NCBI RefSeq assembly: GCF_003254625.1
Contig: NZ_QJRJ01000081.1
Span: forward strand, 372,001-436,000
Source of the DNA: Flavobacterium ginsenosidimutans
GTDB lineage: Bacteria > Bacteroidota > Bacteroidia > Flavobacteriales > Flavobacteriaceae
DNA length: 64,000 bases
Direction: 5' to 3'
A program made the position numbers and the translations under genes. This document shows positions 60,214 through 64,000 of this stretch, piece by piece (within the stretch, counting starts at the first letter, position 1; the number at the start of each line of letters is the position of its first letter). The notes under the pieces are model-generated. The model saw only the letters and a list, made by a program, of their open reading frames with translations, made no database searches and was not told the DNA's origin.

Positions 60214-61395
60214 CTATAAATGTATGGTCAGTGCATCTTCGGTATCCAGTATTCTATAATCGGCAGACTGCCTGTTAAAGAATATGATCTTGCTGTCGTA
60301 CAATTGATAGTGCCTATAGATAGGCTCTACCATGATTTCGTTTTTGGAATTGATGAGTCCCCAGAGCCCATCCTTGACATACCATGCCCCATCTTCCTGT
60401 TCGCCCTGGTAATAATACATCAGCCCTGAAGGGTTGATTAAAAATAGATCATCCTTAAGCGTCTGTCCGATCCAGCTGTATTCAAAAGGGATGATAAGGC
60501 TTCCGTCATGGTCAAATGCACCCCATTTTCCGCCGTCCAGCGTATAGTAGCATTCGGAACCTTCCGCTTCTTTCGCCTCATAGTCACGGCCCACTTCCGC
60601 GTTTCTTTCTTCGTAAGCCAGAATAAACTTTTCGCCTTTAAAAATCAGATCATAAAGCGGGGGGATTATAGTTTTAAAGTTCTGGTCCAGAAGCCCCTGT
60701 CTGCCAATCATAAAAGTCGGATCCACATAATCGCTGCAGAAGCTTCCGATATCATAAACCGTATAGAAGGATGGGCTGTTGGCAAAATTGACCAGCCCGT
60801 ATTCAAGGGTATTGAGCAGCATGCCGTTCTGGTCGAAGATCCTGTAAATGCTGCTTTCTTCTTCTTCTTTATTGATCTGTTCCCTGGCTTTGAAAATTTT
60901 TAGGGTTTTATTGTATTCAATTTCCCTGAACTTTAGAGGGATGATTATTTCAAATCTTGAATTGAGTATGCCCGCATAATCGTCAATAGTGGCCAGAAAG
61001 CTGTCATCATTGATGTCTAGCAGGGAATCGTATTGGGCGGGAAGCAGGACCTCAAAGTTTTCATCCAGCACTCCCTTTCTGGTGGTATTATAGCCATCAG
61101 GCCTGTCTCTCAGCTCGCTGAAGAAAAGGATATTTCTTTTCGTATTGGACTGGTAGACCGAGTGGTATTTATGGGTGTCAATAAGAACTTCTGCAGTCTG
61201 CGAAACTTTCAGCGCTCTTGTTTTATTTCCCTGATCATTATAAATATTAAGGACAGCGAATCCTCTTGTATCGCGAAATCCAAAGAACTCTCCGTATTTC
61301 AGGTTCAGCCTGCTGCAGATGAGATAAAAAAGATCTCTGGTCTGCTGCATTTCAGCCTGTCTTTCTTCAAATCCTTTTAGTTCTTCGGAGGTCAT
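60214..61395 (-). CDS. WG-repeat protein
   Basis: 393-aa cytoplasmic protein without a signal peptide. About residues 90-390 are WG-type repeats, for example GKWGAFDHDGSLIIPFEYSWIGQ, DGLWGLINSKNEIMVEPIY, KGVLDENFEVLLPAQYDSL and GILNSRFEIIIPLKFREIE. The first 90 residues are helical and unrecognised. WG-repeat proteins are thought to mediate protein binding. As element cargo its role is unknown. A strong hairpin lies upstream between it and the next - strand gene. Confidence 0.85.
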   Translation of the reverse strand: MTSEELKGFEERQAEMQQTRDLFYLICSRLNLKYGEFFGFRDTRGFAVLNIYNDQGNKTRALKVSQTAEVLIDTHKYHSVYQSNTKRNILFFSELRDRPDGYNTTRKGVLDENFEVLLPAQYDSLLDINDDSFLATIDDYAGILNSRFEIIIPLKFREIEYNKTLKIFKAREQINKEEEESSIYRIFDQNGMLLNTLEYGLVNFANSPSFYTVYDIGSFCSDYVDPTFMIGRQGLLDQNFKTIIPPLYDLIFKGEKFILAYEERNAEVGRDYEAKEAEGSECYYTLDGGKWGAFDHDGSLIIPFEYSWIGQTLKDDLFLINPSGLMYYYQGEQEDGAWYVKDGLWGLINSKNEIMVEPIYRHYQLYDSKIIFFNRQSADYRILDTEDALTIHL

Positions 61396-61484
61396 ATATT
61401 AAATGTTAGCTGTTCAAAAATAGCATAAAAAGAAATATGGATTTAAGCTGCGCATAAACAAAAATGAATCATGCTTGGAATAGC

Positions 61485-61522
61485 AAAAAAGCCGTTAGAA
61501 ATTTCATGCTAACGGCTTTTTC
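61485..61522 (-). terminator. Terminator between two - strand genes
   Basis: Arms AAAAAAGCCGTTAG and CTAACGGCTTTTTC form a perfect stem, flanked by A and T runs, 11 bases after the 97-aa gene's stop on the - strand. Confidence 0.85.
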
Positions 61523-61532
61523 TTTCTGTTCT

Positions 61533-61826
61533 CTACTGTTTTTTTTCTGCTCCGAGGCGGGCAAGCTTTTCATTGAGTTCGGTAAGTCCGGCCCTGCTCA
61601 GGCAGTCTTTGGAAAGCTGTCTCATTTCTTCAATGTTCTCCTCTGGGGCGCGCTGCAGCAGCACCGAAGGGCCGCTGCCATTTTGAATCAGGCCGCGTGC
61701 GATCGCATGGTGGAGCAGCAGCACATTTTTTCGTGAAATCTTCAGATCAATCCTCACCGGTTCATTCATGCCAGGGATACTCAGTATGGTATCAAAAACC
61801 TGGGCAGCTTCATTTTCTGTCAGCAT
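61533..61826 (-). CDS. Small element protein of unknown function
   Basis: 97-aa protein, MLTENEAAQVFDTILSIPGMNEPVRIDLKIS, with helical middle (KNVLLLHHAIARGLI) and an acidic, Arg/Glu-rich C-terminal helix. I do not recognise a family. It is well placed as an element gene between the WG-repeat gene and the mobilisation genes, and has a terminator right after it. No function is proposed. Confidence 0.6.
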   Translation of the reverse strand: MLTENEAAQVFDTILSIPGMNEPVRIDLKISRKNVLLLHHAIARGLIQNGSGPSVLLQRAPEENIEEMRQLSKDCLSRAGLTELNEKLARLGAEKKQ

Positions 61827-62018
61827 AATTCAACGTTTTTAAATTAATAATCAGCTCCTGTAAAGATAGGCAGATGCCTTAAAAGCAGCCTATTCAAAAT
61901 ATGGACACGATGGTAGGGATCGCTCTGCCTTTCATAACTTCGGGCAGGATTTATTTCTGGTGGCAGTGATGCCAAATGCTTCTATAGGGATTGAAGACTG
62001 CCCGCCTTGCTGCAGTCG

Positions 62019-62053
62019 GCCAGATGTCCGTTTGTTAAACAAACGAATCTGGC
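62019..62053. other. Candidate oriT hairpin
   Basis: GCCAGAT (62019-62025) pairs with ATCTGGC (62047-62053), and inside it CGTTTGTT (62029-62036) pairs with AACAAACG (62038-62045). This nested inverted repeat lies 68 bases upstream of mobC, where oriT of mobilisation operons is often found. Confidence 0.45.
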
Positions 62054-62120
62054 GGCCTTTCTGCTCGGAACTCGCGGGCAGCTGAAGCCTGAAGGGAAAG
62101 CATTTTAACGCTTAAAAAAA

Positions 62121-62528
62121 ATGGAAGAAAAGAAGATGAAAAAAGAAATTTTAAACAGGACCCGCATCGCTGCGGTCAGATTTACAGCGGCAGAATATGC
62201 GGCGCTTGAAAGAAGATTCAAGGCCACCACATGCAGGCAGATGAGCGAATACCTCAGAAAATGCCTTCTAAACAGACCTGTAACGGTGAAGCACCGCGAT
62301 GCCTCACTTGATGAATTCATGCTCGAATTTATACGGCTCCGAAAAGAGCTCAGCGCTCTTGGAAATAACTTTAACCAGAGCGTTAAAAAGCTGCACACCC
62401 TGCAGCAGATCCCTGAGTTCAGGCAGTGGATTTTAGAGACTGGGCTGCAGCGCGATCGGCTCCTTTTTCAGGTGTCGCAGATCCAGAATCTTGCTGCTAA
62501 AATAAGCGGGAAATGGTTGCAGTCATAA
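62121..62528 (+). CDS. MobC-type relaxosome accessory protein
   Basis: 135-aa protein with a ribbon-helix-helix-like N-terminus (TRIAAVRFTAAEYAALERRFKA, MSEYLRKCLLNRPV) and the helical body LRKELSALGNNFNQSVKKL that is typical of Bacteroidetes MobC/MobA accessory proteins. It would bind oriT and help load the relaxase. It overlaps the relaxase gene by 16 bases, so the two are co-translated. Confidence 0.85.
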   Translation: MEEKKMKKEILNRTRIAAVRFTAAEYAALERRFKATTCRQMSEYLRKCLLNRPVTVKHRDASLDEFMLEFIRLRKELSALGNNFNQSVKKLHTLQQIPEFRQWILETGLQRDRLLFQVSQIQNLAAKISGKWLQS

Positions 62529-63790
62529 AGACGGGGCATTCGCTGCACCGCATCTTCAGCTACAATGAAAATAAGGTTCAAGATGGCCAGGCAAAATGCA
62601 TCGGGGAAGGAAATTATCCTGCTGCAGCTGAAGACCTCTCCAGGGCTATGAAACTCAACAGGCTCCTGCATCAGGCGGCCCTGAATGGGAACGTGAAAAG
62701 AAGCAGCGTCCATATCTCGCTGAACTTTCATCCTTCCGAAAATCATTCTAAAGAAAAGCTCATGGAAATAGCTGATATCTATATGGAAAAAATAGGTTTT
62801 GGACAGCAGCCCTATCTGGTGTATGAGCATTTTGATGCGGGGCATCCGCACATCCATCTGGTGTCGGTTAAAATAAAGGAGGACGGTTCGAGAATCGACA
62901 TGCAGAACATCGGGAGAAACCAGTCTGAAAAGGCGAGAAAAGAAATTGAAAAATCCTTTAATCTGGTGAGGGCAGAAGGACAGGAAAGAGCAGCTGTCCT
63001 ATCGCTGAAACCCGTGCCTGCAGGCAGAGCGGCCTATGGAAAAATGGAATCCAAAAAAGCCATATCAAGTGTGCTGCAGCAGGTGCTTTACAATTATAGA
63101 TACGCATCGCTTGCAGAGCTCAACGCGGTGCTGCAGCTCTACAATATAAAGGCGGATCGGGGCAGCGAAGATTCTAGGGTTTTCAAGTCGGGTGGGCTTG
63201 TATACCGCATACTGGATAAGGAGGGGAAGCCTGCTGGAGTTCCCATCAAGGCAAGCGATTTTGCGATCAAGCCGACCCTTGCTTTTTTAGAGAAGAGATT
63301 TGCTTTAAATGCGTCAGAAAACGCGTTTGAAAAGAAGCGGATCCGCAATGCGGTGGACACTGCTTTTCTGCAGAAAGATATGGATTTTGAAAAGCTTTTT
63401 CCAATGCTGGGGAAAGAAGGGATCCATGCCGTGCTGCGGCGCAGCAATGCCGGAAAGCTTTATGGAATCACCTATGTGGATCATGTGACCAAATGTGTTC
63501 TAAATGGAAGCGCTCTGGGTAAAAGCTACAGTGCCAAAGGCATGCTGGAGCGCTGCGGCGGCTGTGTGAAAATGGAAGGCGGTGCAGCGCATAAAACCAG
63601 CTTGAAGAATGTGAAAGCCGAGCCACAAGAAATGTCCTTTAAAAACCTTTGCGCAAGCGCGGCCGAGCCTATCGCAGCCCAAGAATTGCAGAGGCTTTTA
63701 AAGCCTGAATGGCAGCCGGACTATGCTCCTGCAGCATTCAAAAGAAAACGCGGGAAAAGAAAAGGAAAAAGACGTTCAAATCTGAATTAA
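62513..63790 (+). CDS. MobP-type relaxase
   Basis: 425-aa relaxase/mobilisation nuclease. The domain occupies about residues 1-165, with the metal-binding three-histidine-like motif FDAGHPHIHLVSVKI (about 103-117) and GHSLHRIFSYNENK at the start, which may contain the catalytic Tyr (Tyr17). The rest is charged and basic at the end (KRKRGKRKGKRRS). It nicks oriT and leads the single strand into the recipient cell. mobC precedes it and the coupling protein gene follows. Confidence 0.92.
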   Translation: MVAVIKTGHSLHRIFSYNENKVQDGQAKCIGEGNYPAAAEDLSRAMKLNRLLHQAALNGNVKRSSVHISLNFHPSENHSKEKLMEIADIYMEKIGFGQQPYLVYEHFDAGHPHIHLVSVKIKEDGSRIDMQNIGRNQSEKARKEIEKSFNLVRAEGQERAAVLSLKPVPAGRAAYGKMESKKAISSVLQQVLYNYRYASLAELNAVLQLYNIKADRGSEDSRVFKSGGLVYRILDKEGKPAGVPIKASDFAIKPTLAFLEKRFALNASENAFEKKRIRNAVDTAFLQKDMDFEKLFPMLGKEGIHAVLRRSNAGKLYGITYVDHVTKCVLNGSALGKSYSAKGMLERCGGCVKMEGGAAHKTSLKNVKAEPQEMSFKNLCASAAEPIAAQELQRLLKPEWQPDYAPAAFKRKRGKRKGKRRSNLN

Positions 63791-63821
63791 TCCAAATTAT
63801 TAACGGTAAAATCGGGCAGCT

Positions 63822-64000
63822 ATGCAGACAGGAGAGAATGAACAGGCGCTGAGAAAAATACTTGATATGACAAGGCTGATGAGCATCGTTTTACTGATGC
63901 TGCATTTTTATTACTGCTGCTACGGGGCATTCCGTTTCTGGGAGATGACAGGAGCTTTTGGGGATAAAATTTTAGATTCGGTCTTTAAGACGGGGCTGTT
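63822..64000 (+). CDS. TraG-type coupling protein, start only (cut by the window end)
   Basis: The frame opened at MQTGENEQALRKILDMTR continues through LLMLHFYYCCYGAFRFWEM, a transmembrane N-terminus typical of Bacteroidetes TraG-family type IV coupling proteins, and is truncated at the window edge. It would deliver the relaxase-DNA complex to the transfer channel. The ATPase domain lies beyond this window. Confidence 0.75.
   Translation, partial: MQTGENEQALRKILDMTRLMSIVLLMLHFYYCCYGAFRFWEMTGAFGDKILDSVFKTGL

Larger units (their letters stand above)
51342..64000. mobile_element. Integrative and conjugative element, left part
   Basis: From the mnmE stop to the window end the DNA is richer in G+C and lacks all the host repeat families. 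Integrase, excisionase-like, relaxosome (mobC), relaxase and TraG-type coupling genes are present, with cargo between. Only the left end is seen; the transfer genes continue beyond the window. Confidence 0.9.

Overview
The window comes from a Bacteroidetes genome, most likely Flavobacterium (family Flavobacteriaceae). The evidence is the SusC/SusD pair, the many glycoside hydrolases, TAnnTTTG-type promoter elements, low G+C, and an NrdB whose residue numbering matches what I recall of the Flavobacterium johnsoniae class Id ribonucleotide reductase. No tRNA, rRNA or CRISPR array was seen.

Region 1 (about 215-28430, all + strand) is a large glycan-utilisation locus. It encodes two GH92 alpha-mannosidases, a sodium/solute symporter, a GH130 phosphorylase, a CBM9-like protein, a GHL10-type lipoprotein, a Tat-exported glycosylasparaginase, GH20, GH35, GH29 and GH3 enzymes, SusC/SusD, a FucP/NagP-type sugar permease, a sialidase-like protein and an M28 peptidase. 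Together these could take apart an N-glycan from the capping sugars down to the GlcNAc-Asn bond. A LacI-type palindrome lies in front of susC.

Region 2 (28664-29986) is a divergent HxlR regulator / NmrA-family reductase pair. Region 3 (30287-39988, - strand) looks like an iron/siderophore and flavin-redox locus: ankyrin protein, DUF2271 protein, PepSY-flavodoxin reductase, ApbE, TonB receptor and DUF4374 lipoprotein. It resembles XusABC of Bacteroides, with a Fur-like palindrome upstream. Region 4 (40833-51341) is core genome: nrdBA, a Crp-family regulator, ribB, a CPA1 antiporter, a membrane-anchored MutS-like ATPase, a universal stress protein and mnmE. The host part is peppered with several families of intergenic inverted repeats.

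Region 5 (51342 to the window end) is the left part of an integrative and conjugative element, visibly richer in G+C and lacking the host repeat families. It abuts the 3' end of mnmE, the same target used by Salmonella Genomic Island 1. It carries decamer iterons, a zinc-finger/HTH excisionase-like gene, a tyrosine integrase, an SDR/AraC cargo pair, its own exonuclease VII (xseAB), an amber-interrupted response regulator, a RadC protein, a WG-repeat protein, small proteins of unknown role, a hairpin that could be oriT, MobC, a MobP-type relaxase, and the first codons of a TraG-type coupling protein cut by the window end.
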